Source of the DNA: Caldanaerovirga acetigignens
Lineage (GTDB): Bacteria; Bacillota; Thermosediminibacteria; Thermosediminibacterales; Thermosediminibacteraceae
Direction of reading: 5' to 3'
Length of the DNA: 64,000 nucleotides
NCBI RefSeq assembly: GCF_900142995.1
Contig: NZ_FRCR01000002.1
Coordinates: 169,768-233,767 of the forward strand
The position numbers and the translations under genes are program-made. This document shows positions 33,778-43,500 of this stretch, piece by piece (the first letter of the stretch is position 1; the number at the start of each line of letters is the position of its first letter). The notes beneath the pieces were generated by a model, which was given only the letters and a program-made list of their open reading frames with translations, was not told the DNA's origin and did no database searches.

Positions 33778-34998
33778 ATGGTGCAAGAGTCTAAAGACCT
33801 AGCTCAAAAGCGGTACGAACGCATAATGGCAGCTATCAACCTAGAAGAACCGGATAAAGTGCCTTTCAGGGGTTTTGGAGGGGATATAATCCCGGAATAC
33901 TACGGCATATCATACCAGGAGTTTTGTTTTGACTACGACAAAGCGTTAAAGGCTATTGAAAAATTTTTGAAGGACTTTCCTTGTGATTGGTCTTCGGCGG
34001 GATTGGCAGGGCTGGACGGAAGAGTATTTAGCATTGCATTTGCAAATTGGCCGGAAGTTACAGTAAATACTACCTTTATAACTGGCCCGATGCACAAAGT
34101 TTTAGAAGACAAATATTACCGCTATCCAGGAATGGAGACCAGCGAAAATTCCTCGCCGCAATTCATAGGAGGTACATTCATGGAAGCAGATGAATACGAT
34201 AAGTTAATCGAAGATCCGGTAAAATTTGTCGCAGAAACAGTATTGCCAAGAGCTTGTAAGAATCTAGAAAGTCCTTCTTCGGCTATGGCTACAATGGTAA
34301 AGTTAGGAGAGGAATTTGCAAAATATAATGCTGCAGTCCGGCAGTTGGGGGCTATTGCTGCTTCCATGGGATATCCATCAATCCCTATGGGAGGAGCTTA
34401 CGCGCCGCTTGATATAATTGGAGATTTTTTAAGAGGAATAGAAAATGTTCTACTCGATATAAGGAGGTATCCGGATAAGGTTAAAAAAGCTGCTGAAGCA
34501 TTGGTAGAGCCGGTAACGAAGTATGCACTATCCTTTAAAGCCAGAGGTGCTAAACTAGCATTTATCCCGCTTCATCTAAATGAATATTTGTCGCCGAAAC
34601 TGTACAAAGAATTTTATTGGCCGACGTTGAAAAAGGTCATCTTGAACCTATTAGATGAGGGAATAAAATCGTTTGTATTTTTTGAAGGAAACCATACCCC
34701 TCATCTGGAGACTATCTTAGAGCTACCCAAAGGATGGGGTATTGCGTATTTTGAAAAGACGGACGTGGTCAAAGCGAAAGAGGTCTTAAAAGGCCATTCC
34801 TGCGTGATGGGAGGGATACCGGCTAACTTAATAATCGGTGGGACTCCGGCGCAGATTGACGAGCATATAAAGACTCTCATGGAAAAGGTAAAACCGGGCG
34901 GTGGATTTATACTGTCCACCACTATAGGGACGCTTCCTAGGGAAACCCCTGTTGAAAATATAAAAGCGCTGATAGATGCTATTGAAAAATACGCTTGA
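33778..34998 (+). CDS. UroD-like corrinoid-dependent methyltransferase, paralog 3
   Basis: 406 residues; ATG 33778 follows GGAGGGAAGG, and an in-frame ATG at 33754 has no ribosome site. It keeps E303-x2-H306-x2-H309 (EGNHTPH) and C342 (GHSCVMGG), aligned with paralogs 1 and 2. It is closest to paralog 2. It has its own promoter and is followed by a terminator. No corrinoid gene is attached, so it probably uses the protein encoded at 30401-31033. Separate control suggests a different substrate or condition. Confidence 0.85.
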   Translation: MVQESKDLAQKRYERIMAAINLEEPDKVPFRGFGGDIIPEYYGISYQEFCFDYDKALKAIEKFLKDFPCDWSSAGLAGLDGRVFSIAFANWPEVTVNTTFITGPMHKVLEDKYYRYPGMETSENSSPQFIGGTFMEADEYDKLIEDPVKFVAETVLPRACKNLESPSSAMATMVKLGEEFAKYNAAVRQLGAIAASMGYPSIPMGGAYAPLDIIGDFLRGIENVLLDIRRYPDKVKKAAEALVEPVTKYALSFKARGAKLAFIPLHLNEYLSPKLYKEFYWPTLKKVILNLLDEGIKSFVFFEGNHTPHLETILELPKGWGIAYFEKTDVVKAKEVLKGHSCVMGGIPANLIIGGTPAQIDEHIKTLMEKVKPGGGFILSTTIGTLPRETPVENIKALIDAIEKYA

Positions 34999-35030
34999 TG
35001 AATACTATTATTAAATTAGATCCTGTTAAT

Positions 35031-35058
35031 ACTGCCGCTTTGCGGCAGCTTGTTTTTT
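35031..35058 (+). terminator. terminator after methyltransferase 3
   Basis: CTGCCGC (35032-35038) pairs with GCGGCAG (35042-35048), loop TTT, followed by CTTGTTTTTT. Confidence 0.88.
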
Positions 35059-35087
35059 AATTTCGCAATGTATGGAGGTAAGTTTTG

Positions 35088-36842
35088 ATGAATGTTTATA
35101 AAGTTACAATTCTTCCGGATAACATTCAAATATCCGTTCAAGAAAATTCTACCCTGAAGAAGGTTTTTACTGAAAACGGCATAAAATTTGAATTTCCGTG
35201 CGGAGGCATGGGGAAATGCAAAAAGTGCAAGGTAAGGGTGATTAGTAAAAATTCCAGCGAAGAGGTTTTGGCGTGCCAGTACAAGGTTGTAGAGGAAGTG
35301 AAGGTGGAAATATCCAAGAAGGAGCAAAAGTATGAGATTTTGTCGGAAGGCGTTGAAAAAAAGGTAGCTCTAGATCCCCTGATTAAAAAGCAATACCGTG
35401 AGCTTCCACTGCCATCATTGGAGGACAACAGAGATGATTGGAAAAGACTGGATAATATCGGTTTAAAGCCCAAACTCAGGATTTTAAGAGAATTACCTGA
35501 GATATTGAGAAAGAGTAATTATAAAGTTACCGTTTCAATTTGGAATGATGAAGTCCTGGCCGTGGAAAAAGGGGATACCAGCCGGGAACTTTTAGGTATG
35601 GCTTTCGACATAGGAACGACGACAATAGCCGGCTATCTTATAAACTTGAGCACCGGCAGCGAAATAGCCAGAGTATCCGCACTGAATCCGCAGACAAAAT
35701 ACGGGGCCGACGTTATTTCAAGAATAAATTTGGCTTCCGAGACGCCGGATGGATTGGAAAAACTTCACGCAGAAGTGATAAATGAAATCAACAATTTAAT
35801 CGACAAGGCATTGAGAGGTACCGATTTTAAGCGAGAGGACATTTACGCAGTTACAACAGTGGGCAATACGACCATGCAGCACCTGTTTTTAAAGGTGCAG
35901 CCAAAGCACCTGGCCTTAGCTCCCTACGTGCCCGTTTTTTCAGAGCCGATGGTCGTGGATGCGAGTGAACTTGGTATTGACATCAACCCGAACGGCAAGG
36001 TTTTTACACTGCCGAACATTGCCGGGTTTGTAGGGGCGGACACGGTGGGCGCGGCCCTGGCATGCGAGATGGACAAGTACGATGACCTCAGGCTGCTGAT
36101 AGATATAGGTACTAATGGAGAGATGGTGCTCGGCACTAAAGAAAGGCTCTTTGCCTGTTCCACTGCTGCAGGGCCCGCCTTTGAAGGTGCTCACATAGCT
36201 TGCGGCATGAGAGGGGCGACTGGAGCTATAGATCATGCGAAAATAGACGGAGAAGTAAAGTACACGGTGATAGGCGGGGTTGAGCCTGTAGGTATATGCG
36301 GGTCTGGACTTTTGGATATTGTGGCGGAGCTTCTGAAAGTGGGCATCGTGGACAAAAAAGGAAGAATCCTTAAGCCCGAGGAACTTTCCGGGGAAGGGGA
36401 AATTTACAAAGATAGAATTAGAGAGATAAACGGAATAAGAGCATTTATTATTAAGGAGAATACATCGACCGGGCAGCCTGTGTATATAAACCAGAAAGAT
36501 ATAAGGGAGCTGCAGCTTGCTAAAGGAGCCATAGCCGCCGGAATTGAAATTTTATTAAATACTTTCGGGGCTAAAGTGGGAGACATAAAGGAAGTATTTC
36601 TTGCGGGGGCTTTCGGGAATTATCTGAACCCCGAGAGCGCGTGTAAGATAGGACTCATACCGCCCGAACTGGAAGGTAGGATTAAACCAGTTGGTAATGC
36701 CGCCGGGACCGGGGCAAAACTTGCGCTTGTGTCCGAAAAAGAATACGAGCGAGCACTTGCACTTTCCCGGAAGATCCATTATATAGAACTCAGCGCGGTG
36801 AGCGAATTCAGCCGGATTTTTGCCAAGAAAATAGAATTTTAA
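35088..36842 (+). CDS. corrinoid reductive activator (RACo-type ASKHA ATPase with 2Fe-2S domain)
   Basis: A 584-residue reductive activator that returns accidentally oxidised Co(II) corrinoid to active Co(I) using ATP. The N-terminal plant-type 2Fe-2S ferredoxin domain has C38-x5-C44-x2-C47-x15-C63. A linker leads to an ASKHA-type ATPase core from about 165 (GMAFDIGTTTIAGYLI), with VTTVGNTTMQHLF, DIGTNGEMVLG and the C-terminal AGAFGNYLNPESACKIG. This is the RACo type, not the 4Fe-4S RamA type. TTG 35085 is also possible. Its TAA overlaps the stop of convergent dnaE in a shared TTAA. Confidence 0.93.
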   Translation: MNVYKVTILPDNIQISVQENSTLKKVFTENGIKFEFPCGGMGKCKKCKVRVISKNSSEEVLACQYKVVEEVKVEISKKEQKYEILSEGVEKKVALDPLIKKQYRELPLPSLEDNRDDWKRLDNIGLKPKLRILRELPEILRKSNYKVTVSIWNDEVLAVEKGDTSRELLGMAFDIGTTTIAGYLINLSTGSEIARVSALNPQTKYGADVISRINLASETPDGLEKLHAEVINEINNLIDKALRGTDFKREDIYAVTTVGNTTMQHLFLKVQPKHLALAPYVPVFSEPMVVDASELGIDINPNGKVFTLPNIAGFVGADTVGAALACEMDKYDDLRLLIDIGTNGEMVLGTKERLFACSTAAGPAFEGAHIACGMRGATGAIDHAKIDGEVKYTVIGGVEPVGICGSGLLDIVAELLKVGIVDKKGRILKPEELSGEGEIYKDRIREINGIRAFIIKENTSTGQPVYINQKDIRELQLAKGAIAAGIEILLNTFGAKVGDIKEVFLAGAFGNYLNPESACKIGLIPPELEGRIKPVGNAAGTGAKLALVSEKEYERALALSRKIHYIELSAVSEFSRIFAKKIEF

Positions 36843-39800
36843 TTAATAGGTTCGATTTTTTCCGCAACCACCGTCCTGCGGCCATCGTCGTTAAAATCCA
36901 CCCAGCCCTCCACCGCCACTACCGAGCCGGTGTAAATATAAGGTTCGAACAAGGTCAATTTTTGCGGGAAAACGACAAATTCTACCGAACCGGTCAGGTC
37001 TTCCAAACGGGCGAAGACCATGCGCTTTCCGCTGCGGGTTCTGCCGGACCTGGGGTCCAGCACTATGCCGGCGAGTCTTACATTTTGCCGCTGGCATATT
37101 TCTTCGATTTCGGAAACCGTATGGGTAGATACTTGCCGTTTTTCTGCCACAAACTCCATAGGGTGGGCCGTTATGTAATAGCCCATCGCCATTACTTCCT
37201 GGGCCAGCTTTTGAGAAGGAGTGAAATCTTCGATATCCAGTTCCGCTACCATTGCTTGAATGTCCGAGATTTCGTCTATGAGGCAGAGCTGCCTTTCGTG
37301 CGCTGGTTGTTTTTCGGAAAGCAGCCATTTCAAAGATATAAGCAACGATGCCCTCGGTATGCCGAAAGAATCGAAAGCTCCGGATAATATAAGAGATTCT
37401 AAGACCTTGGCGTTTATAATTTTGCGGTCCACCCTGTGGCAAAAATCAAAGAAGCTTTCAAATGGACCGTCCCGGCGTGTCTTTAAAATTTCTTCGATTC
37501 CGCGGGGTCCCAGGTTTTTTATGAGGGCAAGGCCGGTCCTGATGGCCTTATCACCTTCGGGGTGAAAACCCGCTCCGCTCCTGTTTATATCCGGTAAGAG
37601 AAGTCTTATCCCCCGGCGGCGGGCTTCGCAAAGGTAAAGCTGAAAGCGGGAGGGCGAATCCGAGTAAAGGTTAAAAAGCGATGAAAAGTACTCCAGGGGG
37701 AAATGCTCCCTCAGATATACGGTGCGGTAAGCGGTTATGGCATAAGCTACGCTGTGGGACTTGTTAAAGCCGTAATCTCCGAAGGCTGCCAGGGTGTCGA
37801 AGATTTCCCTGGCGGCTTTTTCGTCAATACCCCTTTCCATTGCTCCTTTCAAGAAGCGCGGTTTTTCCGCTTCTATTTCCTCCCTTTTCTTTTTTGCTAT
37901 GGCCCGGCGCAGCAGATCCGCTTCGCCGGGAGTGTAACCTGCAATGATGCAGGCTGCCTGCATCAACTGCTCCTGGTAAACGAAGACGCCATAAGTCTCT
38001 TTTAAGAGGGGTTCGAGGGCGGGGTGGATGTACGAGACCGGCTTTCTGCCCAGGCGGCGCGCTATGAATTCCTCCGCCATACCGCTCTTTAGAGGTCCGG
38101 GGCGGTACAAGGCCAAAACGGCTGAGAGGTCTTCGATATTTGCGGGTTTTATCCTTCTCAGCATATTTCTCATTCCGGAGGATTCAAGCTGGAAGCACCC
38201 GCCGGTGTCTCCACTGGCAAGGGCGCGGTAAGTGGCTTTGTCGTCTAAAGGGATTTCTTCGGGTCTTAAGTTTATGCCGTGCCGCTCGCGAACGAGCTTT
38301 AATGTCTCGCCGATTACGGTCAAAAACCGGAGTCCCAGAAGGTCTATCTTTACAAGGCCCAGTTCCTCTAAGGCATACATGTCGGCCTGGGTTATAATCT
38401 CCTCCCCCGAGGCCCGCTGCAGAGGAAGGTATTCCGTGAGGGATTTGTCGGTTATTACGACTCCGGCGGAATGCTGGGTTATGTGCCTGGGGAGGCCCTG
38501 GAGCTGACGGGCTATTTCGAAGGTGCGGCGGATTTCCTGGTCGCCTTTGACTAGGTTCGAAAAATGAGGGCTTTCTCTTAAAGCTTCCTCCAGGCTGGTA
38601 TGCGAATAGGGTATTAGAGAACACGCTGCATCTATTTTTTCGTAATCGAGTTTCAGAGCCCTGCCGGTGTCCCTGAGGGCTGCCCGGGCTTGCAGGGTGG
38701 AAAAGGCGCCCACGTGGGCGATGCGCTCGGGTCCGAAGCGGCGCCTTATGTATTCCAGCACTTCTCTCCTCCCTACATGGCAGAGGTCTACATCGATGTC
38801 GGGCAAACTCACCCTTTCCGGATTTAAAAATCTTTCGAAGATGAGGCCGTATTTTATTGGGTCCACGTTGGTTATGCCGAGCAGGTAAGCTACGAGGCTT
38901 CCTGCCGCAGAGCCGCGTCCAACCCCTACGGTAAACCCTTTCTGACGGGCAAAATCCACGATATCCTTGACGATTAAAAAGTAGCCGGAAAAGCCCGTGG
39001 TTTTTATGACGGAAAGTTCCATAGAAAGTCTTTTTTCGACTTCCCGGGGCGGTGGGCTGCCGTAGCGCGCAATCATTCCTTCAATGCAAAGTTCACTGAG
39101 GTGCTCGTCGGCACTTTTTCCTTCCGGGAGCGGGATTTCGGGGAGTTTGGTCTTTCCGAGGCTTAATTTTACGTTGCACCTTTCAGCTATGGCTTCGGTA
39201 TTTTTTAGGGCCTCCGGAATTTCTCGAAAAATGGATTCCATTTCCGCCTGGCTTTTTAGGTAATACTCTTTTCCGGGAAGATGCAAAGCTTGATTCAGCG
39301 ACGAGAGAGTTTGGACTGCCAGTAAAACCTTGTGAATTGCGGCGTCCGAAGGGTAAAGGTAATGAACGTCGTTGGTGGCCACCGTTTTGATTCCGAGCTT
39401 TCGGGCAATGGCATTGAGCCAGAAATTGGCCTTTTTCTCGGAGGAAAGTCCGTGGTACTGAAGTTCGAGGAAAAAGCCGTCGCGGCCGAATATATCTTTA
39501 TACTCTTTTGCAGCTTCTTCGGCCGCTTTTACTTCGCCTTTAAGGATGAGGCTGGCCACCTCCCCTTTGAGACACCCGCTCAGGGCTATAAGGCCATTGG
39601 AATGGGATGCGAGCAGCTTTTTGGATATTCTGGGGCGGTAGTAGAAGCCTTCCAAATGCGAGCGGGTAACCAAAGACAGAAGGTTTTTCAAGCCCTCCTG
39701 GTCTTCGGCAAGTAACACCAGGTGATAAGGAGTCTCCTTTCCGCGTTTTTGAAACAAGTCTTCCACCACGTAAACTTCGCAGCCCAAAATGGGTTTTATT

Positions 39801-39973
39801 CCCGCCTCGGTGCACAGCTTGTAAAACGGCACCATCCCGTAAAGGCCGCCGTGGTCGGTTAGAGCCAGGGCCGGCATGGAAAGTTCTGACGCCCTTTTTA
39901 CCAACTGGGGGAGACGGCAGAGGCCGTCGAGCATGCTGTATTCCGAGTGGACGTGAAGGTGGCAGAATGGCAT
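36839..39973 (-). CDS. dnaE: DNA polymerase III alpha subunit DnaE
   Basis: The C-family replicative polymerase, about 1044 residues, shorter than the common 1150 or more. The N-terminal PHP domain starts FCHLHVHSEYSMLDG and includes LTDHGGLYG. The palm holds the catalytic PDIDVDLCHVGRREV, and GRGSAAGSLVAYLLG is typical. Further C-terminal are HhH and an OB fold (RLAGIVLDPRSGRTRSGKRM). ATG 39973 (MPFCHLHV) is preferred over 39982 because GGAG then has nine-base spacing. It is the main - strand gene in this part and lies next to the methyltransferase cluster without functional link. Confidence 0.94.
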   Translation of the reverse strand: MPFCHLHVHSEYSMLDGLCRLPQLVKRASELSMPALALTDHGGLYGMVPFYKLCTEAGIKPILGCEVYVVEDLFQKRGKETPYHLVLLAEDQEGLKNLLSLVTRSHLEGFYYRPRISKKLLASHSNGLIALSGCLKGEVASLILKGEVKAAEEAAKEYKDIFGRDGFFLELQYHGLSSEKKANFWLNAIARKLGIKTVATNDVHYLYPSDAAIHKVLLAVQTLSSLNQALHLPGKEYYLKSQAEMESIFREIPEALKNTEAIAERCNVKLSLGKTKLPEIPLPEGKSADEHLSELCIEGMIARYGSPPPREVEKRLSMELSVIKTTGFSGYFLIVKDIVDFARQKGFTVGVGRGSAAGSLVAYLLGITNVDPIKYGLIFERFLNPERVSLPDIDVDLCHVGRREVLEYIRRRFGPERIAHVGAFSTLQARAALRDTGRALKLDYEKIDAACSLIPYSHTSLEEALRESPHFSNLVKGDQEIRRTFEIARQLQGLPRHITQHSAGVVITDKSLTEYLPLQRASGEEIITQADMYALEELGLVKIDLLGLRFLTVIGETLKLVRERHGINLRPEEIPLDDKATYRALASGDTGGCFQLESSGMRNMLRRIKPANIEDLSAVLALYRPGPLKSGMAEEFIARRLGRKPVSYIHPALEPLLKETYGVFVYQEQLMQAACIIAGYTPGEADLLRRAIAKKKREEIEAEKPRFLKGAMERGIDEKAAREIFDTLAAFGDYGFNKSHSVAYAITAYRTVYLREHFPLEYFSSLFNLYSDSPSRFQLYLCEARRRGIRLLLPDINRSGAGFHPEGDKAIRTGLALIKNLGPRGIEEILKTRRDGPFESFFDFCHRVDRKIINAKVLESLILSGAFDSFGIPRASLLISLKWLLSEKQPAHERQLCLIDEISDIQAMVAELDIEDFTPSQKLAQEVMAMGYYITAHPMEFVAEKRQVSTHTVSEIEEICQRQNVRLAGIVLDPRSGRTRSGKRMVFARLEDLTGSVEFVVFPQKLTLFEPYIYTGSVVAVEGWVDFNDDGRRTVVAEKIEPIN

Positions 39974-40087
39974 GGGCATCATCTCCGAACAAACGTTTGA
40001 TATATTTAATTATATACCCGGTTTTTCTTTTTTAAAACAGGTAATTTTGGGAAGAATTTAATATGAGAATGGAAAATTGGAGGTAAA

Positions 40088-40495
40088 GTGTTGATAAAAG
40101 AAGCGGCAGCCGGAATAGTGGCGGGTATCTTCTCGGCATTTTTTGCCATGGCGATAAACACGAAATTCGCGAAATACTCAAAAAGGAGTGCGGTGACTTT
40201 CGGAGCACCGGTGGTCGAGGAGATTTTGAAGACGTCGGCGGTAATTTTTGGTGGTAGCGTGTTTTTGTCCCACCTGACCTTCGGAATGATTGAGGCTATA
40301 TGCGACGTGGCAAAAAAGGGAGGTAAAAAAGCTTTGGTGGCGGGGATATCGGCGGTTTTAAGTCACGCCATTCTCGGGCTTGTCACGGTCTTTGTATGGG
40401 ATGTTTTTAAAAGCCTGTATGTCGGGATTTTTGTAGCTTGCATTCTTCACATTGGATGGAATAGTCTGGTGATGTTAAGTTGTCAGGAGCGGTAA
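40088..40495 (+). CDS. small membrane protein with CPBP/PrsW-like motifs
   Basis: A 135-residue, strongly hydrophobic protein with about four membrane segments. It has PVVEEILK (E-E-x3-K), FLSHLTFGMIEA with a His, SHAILGL with a second His, and LHIGWN (H-x3-N). This order is reminiscent of intramembrane Glu proteases of the CPBP or PrsW type, but the protein is shorter than usual. The start is GTG 40088 or TTG 40091 after GGAGG. It stands alone before mfd. The protease assignment is tentative. Confidence 0.6.
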   Translation: MLIKEAAAGIVAGIFSAFFAMAINTKFAKYSKRSAVTFGAPVVEEILKTSAVIFGGSVFLSHLTFGMIEAICDVAKKGGKKALVAGISAVLSHAILGLVTVFVWDVFKSLYVGIFVACILHIGWNSLVMLSCQER

Positions 40496-40596
40496 TATTT
40501 TATATAATAAATACATAGCTTTTTAAAAGATGAAATATAGCGGAAGTATTTATCAGAAAATTTTAAAATATATCCATAAAAGTAAAGGGAGAAAAG

Positions 40597-43500
40597 ATGG
40601 ATGTACGAATTATATCTCGAGAAATGAGCGAATTAAAAAGGTTTATTGAAGACCTAAAAGGGGGGCTTTCCGGACTTTTGGCCTACGGCCTTTCGGATTC
40701 CCAGCGGGCTTTCCTCATAGCTGCTGTCAAAAAGGAAACACCAAGGTCGGTGCTTGTGGTGACTCCTGATTCGTTGGATGCCCGAAAGTTGACCGACGAC
40801 CTTACGTACTTTTTGGGACCAGAAAATGTGGCTATTTTTACGGCAAGCTCGGTGATACCTTACGAGACAGCAGCTAAAAGTCCCGAATTTACAGCGCATA
40901 GATTGAAGGTTATTGAGAAGCTGCTTGCAGATAAAAATCCGGTAGTAGTAGCACCGTTACAGGCTTTGACGAATAAAATGATGCCACCTGATATTGTTAA
41001 AAAATTCACCATACGAATTAGCGTTGGACAAAAAATAAAGCTCGATGATATGACTTCGAAACTTTCCCTCATGGGATACGAAAGGGTGGACATAGTTGAA
41101 GGACCCGGCCAGTACGCGGTAAGGGGGGGTATTGTAGATGTATATCCCATAACTGTGGAAAACCCCTACCGCGTGGAATTTTTTGATGATGAAGTTGATT
41201 CTATTAGAGAATTTTCTGTGGAGGACCAGCGTTCTATAGAAAAACTTCAAGAAGTCTTCATTTCTCAAGCGAGAGAAGTGGTATTTGACAGGGAAACGGC
41301 AAGGAACGCAGCCATAAGCATAGCCCGCGAATTGGAGGAAAGGAAAAAAGTTTTCGAGCAAGTATCGTCTCTTGTGGAAGGCAAAAAGCTAGAAGAAAAA
41401 ATAAATGAACATATAGAGAAGCTGCAAAGTGGGATGTTTTTCGAATCAGCTCAACTTTATATTTCTCATCTTTACCCGAATCTTTCTTCAATCATCGATT
41501 ACTTTTCGCATCCTCCCATCGTCATAATGGTGGAACCGGGCAAAATAGTAGAAAGTGCCAAAACCTCTACTTTTGAAATTGAAGAGACCTACAAAGGGCT
41601 CCTGGAGAAGGGAGAAATCCTGCCGTCGGTTTCGGCAATGTATTATTCGCCTTTTGAGATTTTGGAAAATCTTACAAGGGCGCAGACCGTTTACGTTTCC
41701 ACGCTTCCCCGCATTCCAAGGGAATTTGATGTAAAAGGGCTTTACTCATTTCAGTTCAGGGCAGTTGCCTCATTTCATGGCAAAGCGGACCTTTTGGTCG
41801 AAGAAATTAGCGACTTAAAGAAAAAAGGATACCGCACTATAGTTTTGTCGGGGACAGGCGAAAGGGGTATTCACTTAAAGAAGGCTCTGGAGGAAAAGGG
41901 TCTTGAGGCAGTATTTATTGGTTCGGTAGAAGGGGAACTTATGCCTGGAAAGGTTGTGATAACGCCGGGTTCCGTTGAAAAGGGCTTTTTGATTCCCGAG
42001 GCAAAGTTTGCCTTAATATCTGACCTGGATGTTTACGGACAACCCAAGATAAGAGCGCGAAGACCTAAATTTAGGCGTGAAGGTAAAAGAATTCATTCCA
42101 TTGAAGAACTTTCAGCAGGAGATTACATTGTGCATATTTCTCACGGTATAGGCCGATATCTGGGAATCGAAACCCTGGAGGTAGACGGGCAAAAAAGGGA
42201 TTATTTTGCTCTTCAGTATGCAGGTGGGGACAAACTCTATGTACCTACCGAACAGGTGGAAATGCTGCACAAATATGTAAGTCCTGAAGATAAACCCCCG
42301 AAGTTGAACAAGTTGGGGAGCGGTGAATGGGCGAAGGCAAAGGCTAAGGTAAAAGAGTCGGTAAAGCAAATGGCAAAGGACCTGCTTGAGCTTTACGCTG
42401 CCCGGCAGGCCATGAAAGGTTTTGCGTTTTCGCCGGATACGGTATGGCAAAAGGAATTTGAGGATATGTTCCCTTATGAAGAGACGCCCGACCAACTCAC
42501 GGCCATAGAAGAAGTAAAAAAGGATATGGAAAGCAGTAAATGCATGGACAGGCTCCTTTGCGGGGACGTGGGGTACGGGAAGACCGAAGTTGCCATGAGG
42601 GCTGCTTTTAAAGCGGTGATGGACTCGAAGCAGGTGGCGGTATTGGTTCCCACTACAATTCTGGCTGAACAACATTACCGTACTTTTTCGGAAAGATTTG
42701 CGCCTTTCCCGGTAAAAATAGAGGTGATAAGCCGGTTTAAATCAAAAGCACAGCAGAAGGCTATTTTGAAAGACCTGAGGAAGGGAGCTATAGACATAAT
42801 TATCGGTACCCATCGATTGCTGCAAAAGGATGTGAAATTTAAAGACCTTGGGCTTCTCATTGTGGACGAGGAGCAGAGGTTTGGCGTTGCCCATAAGGAA
42901 AAATTAAAACAGCTTAAAAAGAACGTAGACGTGCTTACATTAACGGCCACGCCTATACCTAGGACTTTACACATGGCGATGACTGGGATAAGGGATATGA
43001 GTATTATTGAGACGCCACCGGAGAATCGCTATCCTGTTCAAACTTACGTTGTGGAATATAGCGACGCTCTTGTAAGGGACGCCATTATAAGGGAGATTTC
43101 TCGAGGCGGACAAGTCTATTACGTCTATAATGTAGTGAATACCATTTATGAAGAAGCAAAAAGGCTTTCTCAAATAGTTCCTGAAGCGAGAATTGCCGTA
43201 GCCCATGGGAAAATGAAGGAAAGAGAGCTAGAAGAGGTCATGTTGGAGTTTTATGAACACAAATATGATGTCCTGGTATGCACTACCATAATTGAGACGG
43301 GACTAGACATACCAAGTGTTAACACCCTTATAGTGATTTCGGCAGACAGGTTTGGCCTTTCTCAGCTTTATCAGTTGAGGGGACGGGTCGGAAGGTCCAG
43401 CACCCAGGCCTTCGCATACTTCACTTATAGAAAGGATAAAGCGCTGAGTGAAACGGCTGAAAAGCGATTGGCCGCCATAAGAGATTTTACGGAGTTCGGC

